From Chrysaora quinquecirrha (taxonomy: Eukaryota > Cnidaria > Scyphozoa > Semaeostomeae > Pelagiidae), in NCBI GenBank assembly GCA_014526335.1, contig JACTAT010000156.1, positions 342,840-406,839 on the forward strand: a DNA stretch of 64,000 nt, read 5' to 3'. Shown one piece after another: positions 40,200 to 51,625 of this stretch. Within the stretch, counting starts at the first letter, position 1. Every line of letters begins with the position of its first letter. A model generated the notes under the pieces. It had not been told where the DNA came from, did no database searches, and saw only the letters and a program-made list of their open reading frames with translations. A program made the translations under genes and the position numbers.

Positions 40200-42285
40200 T
40201 TTTTTCTTCCGATCGCTTCACGATATTTTTTCTTTTTTTATCAATAATGGTGTATAGGCCGAGATGGCCCCTGACCAATTACAACTAATTACTAAATTCT
40301 AATACATTACGTTTTAAATTAATTGGTTACAGAAGTATATTGGAAGGTATAAATTAACGATATATGAGTGCTCATAATGATTAAAACTGTTTTACATACA
40401 AAATAATACTTTCTACTAAATCCTCTATAATGCAAATCAACGAAGCTATAAATAAGTTTTTAATTTCAAAATAATTTTTTTTGATATGTTAATTAACTTT
40501 ATTCGCTTACTACATCATTTATATCTAAAAAAGACTCAGGTCTCTGTATAAATTTGGTTCTTTTTACAAATGAGTTATAACAGAAATAGCCTAGTTTTGC
40601 TGTTACATCATTTTCCTCTTGGAACATCAGCCATGTAAACATATTTTCATCATTAAGGGAAATAGTGTTTTGAAATTTTTGAAATATATTATCTACCATT
40701 TGCTTTCCTTCGTTTTCATAAAGAGAACAAGAAGATATAAAATGAATTTCATCTTCAATTACGTTTAGGCCTTTTGTTTTGCAGTAGGAACAAAATCTCT
40801 CTTCCCTTGGCGTTTTGTTCTTTCCAAATCTTCCTGTTTCTATATGAAGATTATGAGAACTAAGTCGCAATTTTTGCAACAGTGGATCTAATCTTGTAAT
40901 CTACTAGACTATCGAGATAATGTTCAAATTGGAACGAAGACTTATAGGATGCGTACAGTTTTAATTTCTTATATTCAGTGATCTGAGTCCTAAGGTTGTT
41001 TAAAACTTGAGATTCAAACATTTTTCTAACCTTTGTTTTAATGATAGTCGAACTATCAGAGTCTTGGATGCCATACACTGTTTGGAGATTACGAGCTTTT
41101 GAAACCCAATTCGAGATACCCTCATCAGCATCTTTACTAAGACTTTGATAAGCTAGACTAGCATAACGAACATCGTCTAATTTAGATAAACGAAAGAAGA
41201 ATTTTATTATGTGAACATGTCGGTTATGCTTTAAAGAAGTTCTCCCTAATTCAGCATATACCGCATCTGTTGTTGTATTAGATTTCACACCTAATGCGTA
41301 TTTACAAGCTGAAAGATGCAGGGTTTCTCTTTTAACCCAATCGTCAAATCCCCAAATTTCAGAACCGTAGTTCAATATTGGTACTATTGTGTGATCAAAA
41401 AGATAAAGGAAAAGCCTGGGCTGAAACCCACCCCACTCTCTGCTTTTTGACAGAAGACTATAATAAGACATCTGGGCTTTTTCTTTGATTTTGTCAATAT
41501 GATCAGAAAATGAACCGTTGGATTTTATTGTAACCCGAGGTACTTGTATGACTCACATTGTTTTACAACTTTATCGCCTAGTTTCCATAGTTTCTTACTT
41601 TCACGAGACTTCCAAACTTTTTTATTTTTCCTAAGGACCATGATTTTTGTTTTATCTATATTGACCTCCATTTTAACCGATTTGGTGAAAATTTCCAGTT
41701 TATCTAATTGGGATTGAAGGTCACGGGGATCTTGAGAAATCAAAACGAGGTCATCCGCATATAATAATGAATGAATAACTGTATTACCTAAGGGTACGCC
41801 CCCTGCAGAGAGTTGAATATAACTATTTAGATCATTTAAAAACAACGCAAAGAGAACTGGACTAAGGAGGCATCCTTGTCGAACGCCTCGTGAGCATGAG
41901 AAAATTTCTGTCAGCCCATTATTACCCCTAACGCAAGATTTAACTTTGTCATAAAGCGAACCTGCAGCTATTTTATGAATTAACTGCTTATGGTCTACAG
42001 TGTCAAAAGCAGCGTGATACCCCTGTAATTATTTAGATCGGATTTGTCGCCACCCTTGAAAAGAATTACGATGATACCTACGGACCACTCCTCTGGAAAT
42101 TTTCCAGAGTGCAGGATTTTGTTGAAAAGTTTGGTAAATACCAGAAGGAATCTACCGTTAAGATTCTTTAGAAGTTCAGCGCTCAACATATCAATCCCTG
42201 CCGCCTTTCCGTTTTTAAGTTTTTTGCACATATTTTTTACCTCTTCGAAAGTAATATCACGATTTAAGGATTCATGAATCAGTTC
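40200..42285 (-). mobile_element. Nested, 5'-truncated LINE inserted in the CR1-like LINE
   Basis: The 5' end (minus strand) lies at about 42285, in ELIHESLNRDITFEEV; the 3' tail reaches about 40205. The endonuclease and ORF1 are absent, typical of abortive LINE insertion. Both ends lie in the same ORF2 of the host LINE. The 3' junction shows a near-duplicate GAAAAAATATCGTGAA string (40174-40235), possibly from the insertion. Confidence 0.75.
40499..42280 (-). pseudogene. Reverse transcriptase ORF of the nested LINE (deleted, frameshifted)
   Basis: In order: LKNGKAAGIDMLSAELLKNL, FPEEWSVGIIVILFKGGDKS and NNYRGITLL. The frame then jumps directly to AFDTVDHKQLI (motif A), so the RT segment between them is deleted. 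Next come RGVRQGCLLSPVLFALFLND, HSLLYADDLVLISQD (catalytic YADD), KTKIMVLRKN and KYLGLQ. The C-terminal half has VPILNYGSEIWGF and a Cys/His cluster (FCSYCKTKG..IHFISSCSLY), then a stop at 40499. Several frame changes near 41.5 and 40.87 kb. Confidence 0.8.
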
Positions 42286-43036
42286 CTTATTATATTATTC
42301 TTTGATTTTGAGCAGATAAGGATGGAGTGGGTTTTTGTGACATTCAGTAAAATTTTATTTCCCTTTAACCAAGTTTCAAGACTTTTAAGATCGTCTGTTA
42401 TTGCCTCGTTCAGCTGAGTCAAATCCCTAGATCTGTAGGCGAGACTGGTGTCGTCAGCATACATTGATACATTCGAGCTCTGGATACTGCAAGGCAGGTC
42501 GTTTTTGTATGTAAGAAAGAGTAGTGGTCCAAGACATGAACCTTGAGGCACTCCAACTTCAACCTCACCGATTTCAGAGTTGACTCCGTTGACCCGACAA
42601 AATTGTTTTCTGTTTGATAAGTATGAATCGAACCATTTGATTTCTTTGAGGCTGATTCCGTAGTGTCTAACCTTATCCAGTAGGATTTTATGATCTACAG
42701 TATCGAAAGCTTTTCTGAGATCGATGAAAACCGTACCTGAATAATCTCCAGTGTCAAACCCTTGTACCAATCGTTTGTATTTTTATGCAAGCATGAGACT
42801 GTGGAGTAGGATTCTCTAAACCCAGACTGACCGTCGTAAAGAAGATGGTTTCTGTTATGGTATTCGTACACCTGGTTAAAGACTAGTCTTTCAAAGAGCT
42901 TTGAAATTATGGGAAGGACAGAAATAGGTCGATAATTAGATTTTTCAGATCTATTTCCGTCCTTATAAATTGGAGTGACTCGAGCTATTTTCCAGCAATC
43001 AGGAAACTTGCTGGTTTCCAAGGACGTATTAAACAT
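42279..43036 (-). pseudogene. CR1-like LINE, reverse transcriptase core
   Basis: Frames read CWKIARVTPIYKDGNRSEKS, NYRPISVLPIISKLFERLV, then after a frameshift near 42.73 kb FIDLRKAFDTVDHKILL (motif A Asp), GVPQGSCLGPLLFL (motif B) and VSMYADDTSLAYRS (YADD). The frame is cut after LICSKSK by the nested LINE and resumes at 40195. Copies its own RNA by target-primed reverse transcription when intact. Confidence 0.85.
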
Positions 43037-44131
43037 GAAAATAAGAGAACCCTCTATGAAGGGCGGGGCAAGTTTCAGAAAATAACTGGAGATATTGTCA
43101 ACTCCGAAGCCTTTAGAGGTTTTAATTTTGGCAATGGCCCCCCTGATTTCGGGTCATGATTTACCCATTGGCAATATCTCTCAGAAACGCGAATAGATTT
43201 TAAAGGGGCATGTTTTCAATGATGAAAGAGAACATGGTCGACCAATTCTGAGCCAGCACATCAATGTTATCCGTCTGTCCAATTATATGCTCCCAACATA
43301 TGCTTGCAACATCAGCCAGGAATGCTTCTTCATCGAAATTTTTCAATGAACGAGTCTTAATTATCTTATGGTCGTTTTTTTTAGCTCCACAGTATTTCCG
43401 CACACAAAAAACCATAAAATGATCACTCATTGAAAATTCAAGAACACCTGACTGTACAATATTTTCAACCGCTGTCGTAGCAACATGGTCAATAATAGTG
43501 GAAGAAGTTAGAGTGACTCTTGTTGGCTCTTCAATAAGCTGTTTGAAGCTAAATAATTCATATAGGTTTGAAATATGCTTAGCATTATTGTCAACTAGCT
43601 GACCATCAATTTTTTTCAAATGATCACAGTTAGTGTCACCGAGCATTATTATTTCTTTGATTTCTCGATCAAGAAAAGAAAGAACCTGCTTCAGCTTATT
43701 GAAAGAGCCAACAGGCTCAGAAGGGGTCTGTACCATGCAAGAACAAGGAAGTACCAGCATTTAGATGGTTAAACTTCAATACAAATCAACTCAAGATCAT
43801 TTTATGTAAGATCGTGTCGACATTTGTATTTTATTGAATCCCTTATATAGAAAGAAACACCCCTGCAATAACAGGTCCTGTCCCTGCGTTCTTGCTGGTA
43901 TCCTGGTATAGAGGTTAACTCTTTTGGATATCCAGGGTCTAGCTTTGTCTCATTTAGAGCCATTATATGGACCCCGCAGGATGTGAGAAGAAGCTGAATC
44001 TCAACAAAATGACAACGAAGGCTATTGACATTTAGAGATGCAATCGACATTCCCTTTTCGAGACCTATATGCTGACTGAAGTTGCCTAGCAGATCATTGT
44101 TTGGATCCTCATCCCGAAAACCTTCAAACAT
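43037..44131 (-). pseudogene. CR1-like LINE, AP-type endonuclease domain
   Basis: Two frames cover an exonuclease-endonuclease-phosphatase fold: IASLNVNSLRCHFVEIQLLL (N-terminal Asn), MALNETKLDPGYP (Glu), then after a frameshift near 43.78 kb IIMLGDTNCDHLK (GDxN), TIIDHVATTAVEN and MSDHFMVFCV (SDH). These are the expected catalytic blocks in order. The stretch 43037-43200 linking to the RT is frame-broken. Confidence 0.85.
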
Positions 44132-45290
44132 GCCGCAACTTACTGATCAAATTCATTGCGAACCTCGTATTTCCGTGTTGGTTGAGGTGTAAAGCTCTAC
44201 GGCCGAGGTGTTCTTCAGTAATGTTATCATTGTTAACTAACTCTAGTTTTAAAGCAATGAATTTCTTACAAACTTCTTTTAGGATTTTACTTGCTTTTAT
44301 ATTGTCTGTGCGTTTTATCGGCACCGATATGACGACTTTACAGTTTTCTAGTCTTGCCTTGATTTCAGCCTTGATGTTCAGAACTCTGGAGACAATAACT
44401 CCATCACCGGTAGCATCGTTTGTTCCAATATGCAAAATAACCGTATCAGGGTGCTTTTTCAAAAGAGGTTGCAAATATGCTTTCATATCGTCGGTTGTTG
44501 CCCCAGGAAAGGTTCTAACTTTAACGTTATGTTTATTTTGTAGCTTACATTCGTCAATCCCGTTCAACATACTGTCACTTGTGATTAATACCGTTCTCTT
44601 TTTCCATTGATGAGTTGCAGTCGTCTTCGCTTGCTCTTCAGGTTCCTTCGCACCATCTTTCCGTGTTGAGCTCTTTTGGTCCAAGTTGCTTACTCTATCT
44701 TTCCGTTCTTCATTGCTATTTTTCTGCATTTGAGAGTTTCTGGAATTATTATTTTTCTTCGCATTCAGTCCCTTGATATTCCTTTGATTTAGCTCCAAAG
44801 CTTTCTTTTCAACAAGATACTGTTCGTATCGCTGTCTCCTTTCTATGAGACACGCATTCCATTGATTTTCATGCTCTTTCATTATTTCATCGTGTCCATT
44901 GTCTTCTGATTCGTCAACAGTCGATGTTTCAGGTGAGTCTATTACCATTACCATGGTTTCATTGGTATCACTGTCAAGACTATTCTTCTTGTTTACCATA
45001 AGGACATTTGGGGCGTTGTTTACCAAGTTGTTTGGTTGTGATCTCAATTCAAAATTTTCAAGTTTTAAAACATAAATTTCTTCTGTTTTTACGTCAATCT
45101 TTATCCTTAAATTTTCAATTGTTGAATGAAGCATTCTAATGTCGTCTGTTGACTTTCCAACGTTATTCAGGAAGGCTAAAAACTCGGTATCTTTGGATTT
45201 GTAACCTTGCTCCGACTGAGTTGGTGTTTTTGGTGAGAATCCTTCAAAAAATCCAAATGTATCTTCTTGACTGGTGTTATCATTTTTATG
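44124..45290 (-). CDS. CR1-like LINE ORF1 protein with SGNH esterase domain
   Basis: Open frame to the stop at 44124, overlapping the start of ORF2. The N-terminal half is charged and coiled (RMLHSTIENLRIKIDVKTEE; later a Lys/Asn-rich linker). The C-terminal 150 residues are an SGNH/GDSL-type esterase: TVLITSDSMLNG (nucleophile Ser block), VRTFPGATTDDMKAYL, TVILHIGTNDATG (the GxND block) and LHLNQHGNTRFA (catalytic His). Esterase domains in ORF1 are known from CR1-like LINEs. The first 14 or so codons of the frame come from the FB5 end sequence at 45291-45329, so the native start is lost or replaced. An ATG exists at 45306 within that added part. Confidence 0.8.
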   Translation of the reverse strand, partial: HKNDNTSQEDTFGFFEGFSPKTPTQSEQGYKSKDTEFLAFLNNVGKSTDDIRMLHSTIENLRIKIDVKTEEIYVLKLENFELRSQPNNLVNNAPNVLMVNKKNSLDSDTNETMVMVIDSPETSTVDESEDNGHDEIMKEHENQWNACLIERRQRYEQYLVEKKALELNQRNIKGLNAKKNNNSRNSQMQKNSNEERKDRVSNLDQKSSTRKDGAKEPEEQAKTTATHQWKKRTVLITSDSMLNGIDECKLQNKHNVKVRTFPGATTDDMKAYLQPLLKKHPDTVILHIGTNDATGDGVIVSRVLNIKAEIKARLENCKVVISVPIKRTDNIKASKILKEVCKKFIALKLELVNNDNITEEHLGRRALHLNQHGNTRFAMNLISKLRHV

Positions 45291-45503
45291 TGCGAAGGAT
45301 GAGCACATTATGTGGGGATGCGATGTCACGGATACATGTATAGAGAGACCTACCTACCTGCCTACCTACCTACCTACCTAAGACGTACCAAAATGTAACA
45401 AAAGATTGACCGCAAATATGCGGAAATGAGCTTTGAAGTCGCCGTAAGTGTGGCATTAAGTATCATTAACAAAATGCAATTACTTAACGATAAACAACAA
45501 TTA
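45291..45503. repeat. Partial copy of the FB5 end
   Basis: Same as the first 210 bp of FB5 (45917 onward): ATGTGCGAAGGATGAGCAC, GGGGATGCGATGTCACGG, an (ACCT)n tract, then CAAAATGTAACAAAAGATTG and AACAAAATGCAATTACTTAA. It lies between LINE ORF1 and a Pao pol fragment. Confidence 0.8.
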
Positions 45504-45685
45504 GCAGCATTGGTAGAGCAGAGAGTCAATTGAATGAGAATGGTGAGAATCAGACTGCTGGAGACGAGAGGAGGTTGGATGGAGAATGGGTGCAAAGGAG
45601 CCGAGCTAAACGGGCAGCAGCAAGGGATGCGCAGTGGAAGTCGCGCCTTATGCTTGACCAATAGCCTGGGTCAAGGAGGGGGGTA
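45504..45685 (+). pseudogene. BEL/Pao retrotransposon, last codons of pol
   Basis: Plus frame ESQLNENGENQTAGDERRLD, then GEWVQRSRAKRAAARDAQWK and SRLMLDQ followed by a stop, directly upstream of an LTR. The same C-terminus is present in reverse at 52696-52860. Arg/Ala-rich tails like this are usual at the end of Pao integrases. Confidence 0.65.
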
Positions 45686-45912
45686 TGTTGGGAAACCTCG
45701 CGCTACCCGCGCAGCTCACGCTCTATGGTGATGATTATCTCATATTATTCGGTATTAGTCACTACTATTGTAAGTGTATTATTTTATGTTGAGAACTAGA
45801 AAAACAGGTTATAGAAACAGGTCTAAACCTTATTGACGTACATCGTGTAACTTGTTCTTATTTCATTGGTTTGACTCAATTGTAATCTTAACGTTCATTC
45901 GTTGATCGAACA
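45686..45912 (+). mobile_element. BEL/Pao LTR, truncated copy
   Basis: Starts TGTTGGGAAACCTCGCGCTA and matches 48221-48450 closely up to TTCATTCGTTGATCGAA, where the FB5 end begins. It follows the pol C-terminus, so this is the 3' LTR position. Confidence 0.7.
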
Positions 45913-46161
45913 TGTTTTTATGTGCGAAGGATGAGCACATTATGTGGGGATGCGATGTCACGGATACAGGTATAGAGAGACCTACCTACCTACCTACCTA
46001 CCTACCTACCTACCTAAGACGCTGTTTTTTTGCCAAAATGTAACAAAAGATTGACAGCAAACATGCGGAAATGAACTTTGAAGTCACCGTAAGTGTGGCA
46101 TTAATAGTATCATTAACAAAATGCAATTACTTAATGATAAACACCAAGTAACAGCATTCTC

Positions 46162-46234
46162 TACTGTGGCGCGCTGGTCTCAACCATCGCTTTCTTGAAC
46201 TAGAGGTCTGGAGATCGATCCCCGTTTCACGGTA
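46162..46234 (+). other. tRNA-like sequence in FB5 left arm
   Basis: 73 nt whose ends form a 7-bp acceptor-like stem (TACTGTG with CACGGTA, one G-T pair). It has an A-box-like TGGCGCGCTGG and a B-box-like GATCGATCC. The T stem and anticodon stem pair poorly, so it is more likely a tRNA-derived (SINE-like) or decayed sequence than a working tRNA. An inverted copy is at 52390-52462. Confidence 0.45.
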
Positions 46235-46879
46235 CTCTCAATATTTTTGATGATCGTTTGTTTTTCATTTTCATGTTTTCATACTCGAATTATTTATTGA
46301 CTATTGTAACAACTCTATCCGTTCATGTCCTTCAATAAAGTTTTCCATTTTTTGGTCTTCAATTTCAATAGTTTCGTTTACTTTTATATGCTTTCGTAGT
46401 CCGCAGGTGCATAAAAGCAAATGAGTACCATGAAAAGAATACATATGGATTATATTAGTATTGATTTACTGGAGATCTGTCCCTCAAATTTGAATAAAAA
46501 TTGTTCAGGCTGATATAGTTATGACAATGGAATACTATTTTAAATACATTGATTATGATTGAGCGAAAATCACAGCTGGGCGTAATTTACATGGACTGTA
46601 CGTGAAAGTCGACATAAACATGTTTTCGAATGGCAATCAAGTAGCTATTAGTGGTGATAACTCATTGGCAATTAGGTCGGGAGATAGATTCTTTGTTTTG
46701 TTTATCGAGTTGATGCAAGTTTATGCCAGAATTTCTATTACGCCACAAGCTCTCTCCATTCTCTTTTTTTTTATTGAAAATAATACAAAATCTTATAACT
46801 ATGTATGCAAATTTGGGAATCGAAAACGGCCCATTGCTGTCCAGAATTAAAGTTGAAAGTGCTCGCAAGATTCGAGTGA

Positions 46880-47405
46880 ACGAAATTACGATCAGCAACA
46901 CCACCAAAATCATCATTATCATAATCATTGACATCATCACCGTCAGATTTAGCATGTTATTATCATCATCATCATCATCGTCATGGTCATGATCATTGTG
47001 ATAATCATGGTCCTCATCATCATCATCATCGTCATTGTCATGATCATTGTGTTCATTGTGATAATCATGGTCATCAACATCATCATCATCGTCATGGTCA
47101 TGATCATTGTGATAATCATGGTTATCTTCATCATCATCATCGTCATGGTCATTATCATTGTGATAATCATGGTTATCATCATCATCATCATCGTCATGGT
47201 CATGATCATTGTGATCATTGTGATAATCATGGTCATTAACATCATCATCATCGTCATGGTCATGATCATTGTGATAATCATGGTTATCATCATCATCATC
47301 ATCGTCATGGTCATTATCATTGTGATAATCATGGTCATCATCATCATCATCATCATCGTAATGGTCATGATTATGTAATAATCATGATAATCATGATCAT
47401 AATCA
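46880..47405. repeat. (ATC)n-rich microsatellite, FB5 left arm
   Basis: CATCATCATCGTCATGGTCATGATCATTGTGATAATC-type higher-order units of about 57-60 bp. Shorter mirror copy at 51410-51625. Confidence 0.9.
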
Positions 47406-47501
47406 GTTTTGCTGCAGCTTTTGCACTGCTGGACATGGATTCATTTGTGAAATCATTGTTTCATTGTTGCAAATTCTTACAAACACTCTTTGGTAAGCGT
47501 T

Positions 47502-47786
47502 CTACCGCCATCCTTCGCACATTGCGACAGCATTGCTATGTTCTGGTTCATTCTGGCTCTTATGGATCTCAGTGACATAGTATGATTCCTCGCCATGTGC
47601 TGTTATTTTTATAAGCACTCTTTCGTTTTTGATTAAGCTATTCAAACACTTTTCTACTTCGTGAGCTTCTAGGCCAGTTTCTTTTCTTACTGCTTTTATC
47701 ACATTTTCAGCATAAGGGCGCTTTTTATCCTTTCTTATTTTTTGAATAGAGTCTAGTATTGCCTTTTCCAAGTCATTTCTTTCCAT
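47502..47786 (-). CDS. Small winged-helix protein (SAMD1/KAT6-type WH domain)
   Basis: From the ATG at 47786, a 94-residue frame: MERNDLEKAILDSIQKIRKD, then KKRPYAENVIKAVRKETG, VEKCLNSLIKNERVLIKI and GEESYYV. The pattern I..AI.KIR..K.RP....I...V....G....EV...L..L.....V.KI...G..SYY is that of the winged-helix domain in SAMD1 and KAT6 proteins, which binds CpG-rich DNA. The frame is complete and free of stops, but its last codons (SNAVAMCEGWR) lie in the FB5 arm sequence, so the original C-terminus has been cut. It could be an exon of a captured host gene or part of an element. Confidence 0.5.
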   Translation of the reverse strand: MERNDLEKAILDSIQKIRKDKKRPYAENVIKAVRKETGLEAHEVEKCLNSLIKNERVLIKITAHGEESYYVTEIHKSQNEPEHSNAVAMCEGWR

Positions 47787-47799
47787 GGTGTTAGTAATG

Positions 47800-48220
47800 T
47801 AGTAACACACTCCGTGATAATTTGTCCAAATCTAATTGATACCGTACTTGAGTCGACGAAATATATTGTATTCCATACGAACACCTTGTTGCCTTTCACC
47901 CTATTACCCTTGGGTTTAATAAAGGAGAATTGAAGGAGGAAGGAATAGAAAAAATGCACATACCAGGACTTATTCAAAGCCTTTGTCACTGTTGAACATT
48001 GACGAAGTTGAACAATCACAAAACAATGATATGAATGACAATTAGAATCACATCAAGGTGCTACCAGTACCAGTCGCTAGGGAACACTCAAAACGAGGAG
48101 GATGTCAGAAGCTTAAAAGTTTCTTCTAGCATTTTTCCAATAATAATAGTTTCAACAATGATATATAGTTATTAAATCTTAATTAGTTAAATTAACTTAA
48201 TAAAGTTTTTGATTAAATCT
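47800..48220. other. No gene seen
   Basis: AT-rich. May hold the promoter side of the winged-helix frame. No repeat recognised. Confidence 0.35.
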
Positions 48221-48535
48221 TGTTGCTAAACCTCGCGCTACCCGCGCACCTCACGCGCTGTAATGATGATCATCTCATATTGTTCGGTATTAGTTACTAT
48301 ATTGTAAGTTTATTATTTTATGTTGAGAACTAGAAAAACAGGTTATAGAATCAGGTCTAAACCTTATTGACGTACATCGTGTAACTTGTTCTTATTTCGT
48401 TGGTTTGACTCAATTGTTATCTTAACGTTCATTGGTTGTTCGAAAAGTAGCGTATTTTAGTATGATTATACAGAGTTAGAGAAAAGTTGTGTTTTATCTC
48501 TGAGTTCTCTTTACAATAATAAAATTCGGGAATCA
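48221..48535 (+). mobile_element. BEL/Pao LTR, complete copy
   Basis: Starts TGTTGCTAAACCTCGCGCTA and ends near GGGAATCA (TG...CA). It shares about 225 bp with 45686-45912. Plausible transcription features are AT-rich runs and AATAATAAAA near the end. The right boundary is inferred only from TG..CA, because the other copy is truncated. Confidence 0.6.
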
Positions 48536-48540
48536 ATTAG

Positions 48541-48720
48541 AAGAGATTGTTTGAATTCTCTACATAAATGGTCCACCGAATCACCCAGAAATCTGAACAA
48601 GAGCGAAGAAATTTTAAAAGATTCAGACAACATACATTATGGAAGGTTACGACATTATTCAGCAGAATTAACGGCAAAAGGAGAAATCTTAAAGAATCTG
48701 GACGATGAGATGCTGAGTCC
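48541..48720 (+). pseudogene. Possible Pao Gag remnant
   Basis: Plus frame right after the LTR: MNSLHKWSTESPRNLNKSEE, then RLRHYSAELTAKGEILKNLD and DEML. The charged AE..AKGEIL..LD pattern resembles the start of Pao Gag proteins. It loses similarity after 48720. Weak. Confidence 0.3.
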
Positions 48721-48879
48721 AGGGGCGCACATTAGAGGAGTGTGGGAGTGTGACACCCCCCAATGTTTTGTCAGTCGGTCCAAAAATTTTACCTTTACAT
48801 TGGCAACGTCAGTCCTAACAAATTCATTAGTAGTTAGTCCAAAACTTAGACAAACTTGAAAAAGTTCCGACCATGAAAG

Positions 48880-51190
48880 TTCTCTGAAGTCATCGAGTCT
48901 TTCTGGAAAGTTACGAGTGAAGAACTGATATATCTAACGATCATAATCGATCCGAGGACAGTTTAAATTGAATTCAGGCCGATTCGAATCGGATAATACG
49001 GGACCAACACAGCGTTTTAGACGAAAACGATGCACATAAATCATTATGGGAATGTGTAGAGCACTTTGAGATGCCTGATTTTTAAAGACCGATCGATACA
49101 ATACACAATAATAGCGAGGATTGCTGAAGCCATCTATTGGTTCATCTAAGCTGAAGTCGTTCCGGAAGTTTTTTGTAAAGTTTATGAAAAAATGCCAATC
49201 TAAGCCAAACGAAGCCTGGTATTTTGAAAAATTTTCCGTGGGAGCATGCCCCTGGACCCCCTAGATGGTTTTTCCTTACACTGCTTACACGTTGCCACTG
49301 AAAAAATGAATTTGCATTCGGCATGTTGCACCCATTCTATTTCCATACGAATATGTATACCGGTCATTACTACCTAGGTTTTTGTCTAAAATATGTATTC
49401 AAATCACAAACTCATCCCTGTGGACCAAACAAATGCGATTTAAGCTGCTTTGTGCAGTCATGAACATTTCTTTAACTGAGGCTTGCCTGATTACGTATAC
49501 TGTCTTTCCCTTTCCTTCGGGCAAAAGTCATTGACAATTGGACATCCAAAGAGAGCCAGCCGGTCCACAACATCTTAGTCGGTCCCGTCTACGTTAACAC
49601 CCTCCAAAAAGTATTTTGGATGTGCGCCCCTGGACATTCAAGAAAAAATGATTAACAATGAATATGGGAGGAGGGGCAAAGAAATAGACCCTAAATCAAT
49701 ATGACTGAGTATTTGTCTCAACATACTTTGTTCTGATTTTCTGATTATCTCAACTCGAGTACTTAAACATAATCTGTGTTAAATGAATAATATGTAACAA
49801 CACGAAGACAGGGTATAAGAGACGAGGATACGGGAAGTTATTAGGGGTCTAAGAAAATCATAGGCCAACACGGTAAATCAAAGGAGGATTGCTTTCGAAG
49901 TTTCAGTGTTTCGAGAATGGCTCTATGAACAGGGCATAAAACAAACTGCCCAATGATGGGCACAGCTTCAGAAGTTTGTTCCAGGGGTGAGCAAATAAGT
50001 CATACTGTACATGCTACCTTACGATCGTTAAAAACTGTTGTTTGAAGTATGTGTTGATACATGATATACCGTACCAATTACCTTATGGTTTCCTGTATGA
50101 TTCACCGTGTGTTTCTCAGCATGATTGACAACATTTTTAAGGCAGAGGGGCAGTATTTGTGAGCCTCAGTTCGAAATATGCTTCTTTTGGCGACAATGCA
50201 TCCACAAGGTAGTGTCATTGGCAAGCTGTTTGCAAAAATACCATGTCCTGTACGGTTTACGGTCAAGAAAATCAATAAAAGAATGAATGCCTCTTTTATA
50301 TTTACTATTTTGAGTGGTAAACCGATCCAGTTGTGATACGGAAGGCCACAGAGCAGTGAAAAGTTATTATTAGGATCAATTGCTTGCCAATGCATGATAA
50401 TATGCATTTGTGCAGGAAGCCTATATGGGGGTGTGTAGGATGGGTTATATACCAATTATCTATATGGTAAAGCGTCGGGTAAACCGTATGGTAAACTGCA
50501 TGGTAAGTCATGTGCAGCGTCACTGCTTTATTTCATACCACTCAAATATATATTTTATCTTTATTAACTTACCCAAGTAACATGCAGTGCGCACACTTTG
50601 CACCCCGAATCATACAATTGATTTTCATCAGCTATTTTGTGACATATCCCCGTGAACGTAAGAGAGTTATTTGATTGGGATCCTTCATCTTATCGTCTTT
50701 ATTGTCCTATGCAACTTGGTCCTATAACCCATTCCTTTGCTGTTGAACTATAAACAAACCCTACGAAATTTTTCCTTATTGCTCCACCTAGCCCCCCTCA
50801 CCAGTTCAGTGTTAAATTTTTTGTTGAAATCACGTCAGAGATAACCAATGCATCATGCGGGCAACAGTGTTTTATGACATTCAAGAAAAATGATCAAAAT
50901 TGAACAGCGGAGGGGGTGGGGGGGGCAAAGACATAGACCCTAAATCAATATGACTGAGTATTTGTCTTAACATATTTTGTCCATGATAGTAGCTCAAGCA
51001 TTCTATCAATTTCCTTCTTCGTTTCAGACAAAAGTGGGAGTGCCACCTTCCTTGGTACGGTGAGAGCAAATGGTTTCACATCTTCTTTGAGTGTTATTTT
51101 ATTCTCCCCTTCTAATTTAGCATAACCATTAAAAAGTATCGGTTATGCTGGTTTATGATCAGATTCATACTTTTGGGTTTAGTCTGAAAC
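48880..51190. other. Unassigned FB5 loop sequence with a direct duplication
   Basis: No domain-bearing frame. 49638-49735 and 50879-50982 are diverged direct copies (shared TAGACCCTAAATCAATATGA and CTGAGTATTTGTCT). 50400-50520 has degenerate TATGGTAAACC repeats. Confidence 0.4.
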
Positions 51191-51194
51191 ACCA

Positions 51195-51275
51195 CACAAG
51201 TCGGAACACGAGTGAATACAAGTGAACACAACCGAACACAAATGAACACGAGTGAACACAAGTCGAACGAAAACA
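51195..51275. repeat. GAACACGAGTGAA minisatellite, second array
   Basis: Same units as 38744-38970, here just outside the inner end of the right FB5 arm. Confidence 0.7.
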
Positions 51276-51409
51276 TAGCAATGCTGTCGCAATGTGAGAA
51301 GGATGGCGGTACAACGCTTACCAAAGAGTGTTTGTAAGAATTTGCAACAATGAAACAATGATTTCATAAAGGAATCCAAGTCCAGCAATACAACAGGTGC
51401 AGCAAAACT

Positions 51410-51625
51410 GTTTTATCATCATGATTATGATGATAATCACAATTATCATGACCATGATGATTATGAGGATGACCATGATTATCACAATGATCATGACCAT
51501 GACGATTATAATGATGATGATGATGACCATGATTATGACAGTGATCATGACCATGACAATAACGACAACGATAATGATTGATTCTGGTGGTGATGATGTC
51601 AATGATAATGATAATGATGATCATA
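51410..51625. repeat. (ATG)n-rich microsatellite, FB5 right arm
   Basis: Mirror-image counterpart of the left-arm microsatellite, but less than half as long. Confidence 0.85.

Noticed and set aside
44101..44610. 169-codon plus-strand frame
   Set aside because: It is the antisense shadow of the LINE ORF1 esterase domain.
46162..46234. Functional tRNA gene
   Set aside because: Acceptor stem and length fit, but the T stem and anticodon stem do not pair well. Kept only as tRNA-like.
46923..47378. His-rich, Met/Thr-rich and Ile-rich frames
   Set aside because: Translation of the ATC/GAT microsatellite in FB5 arms.
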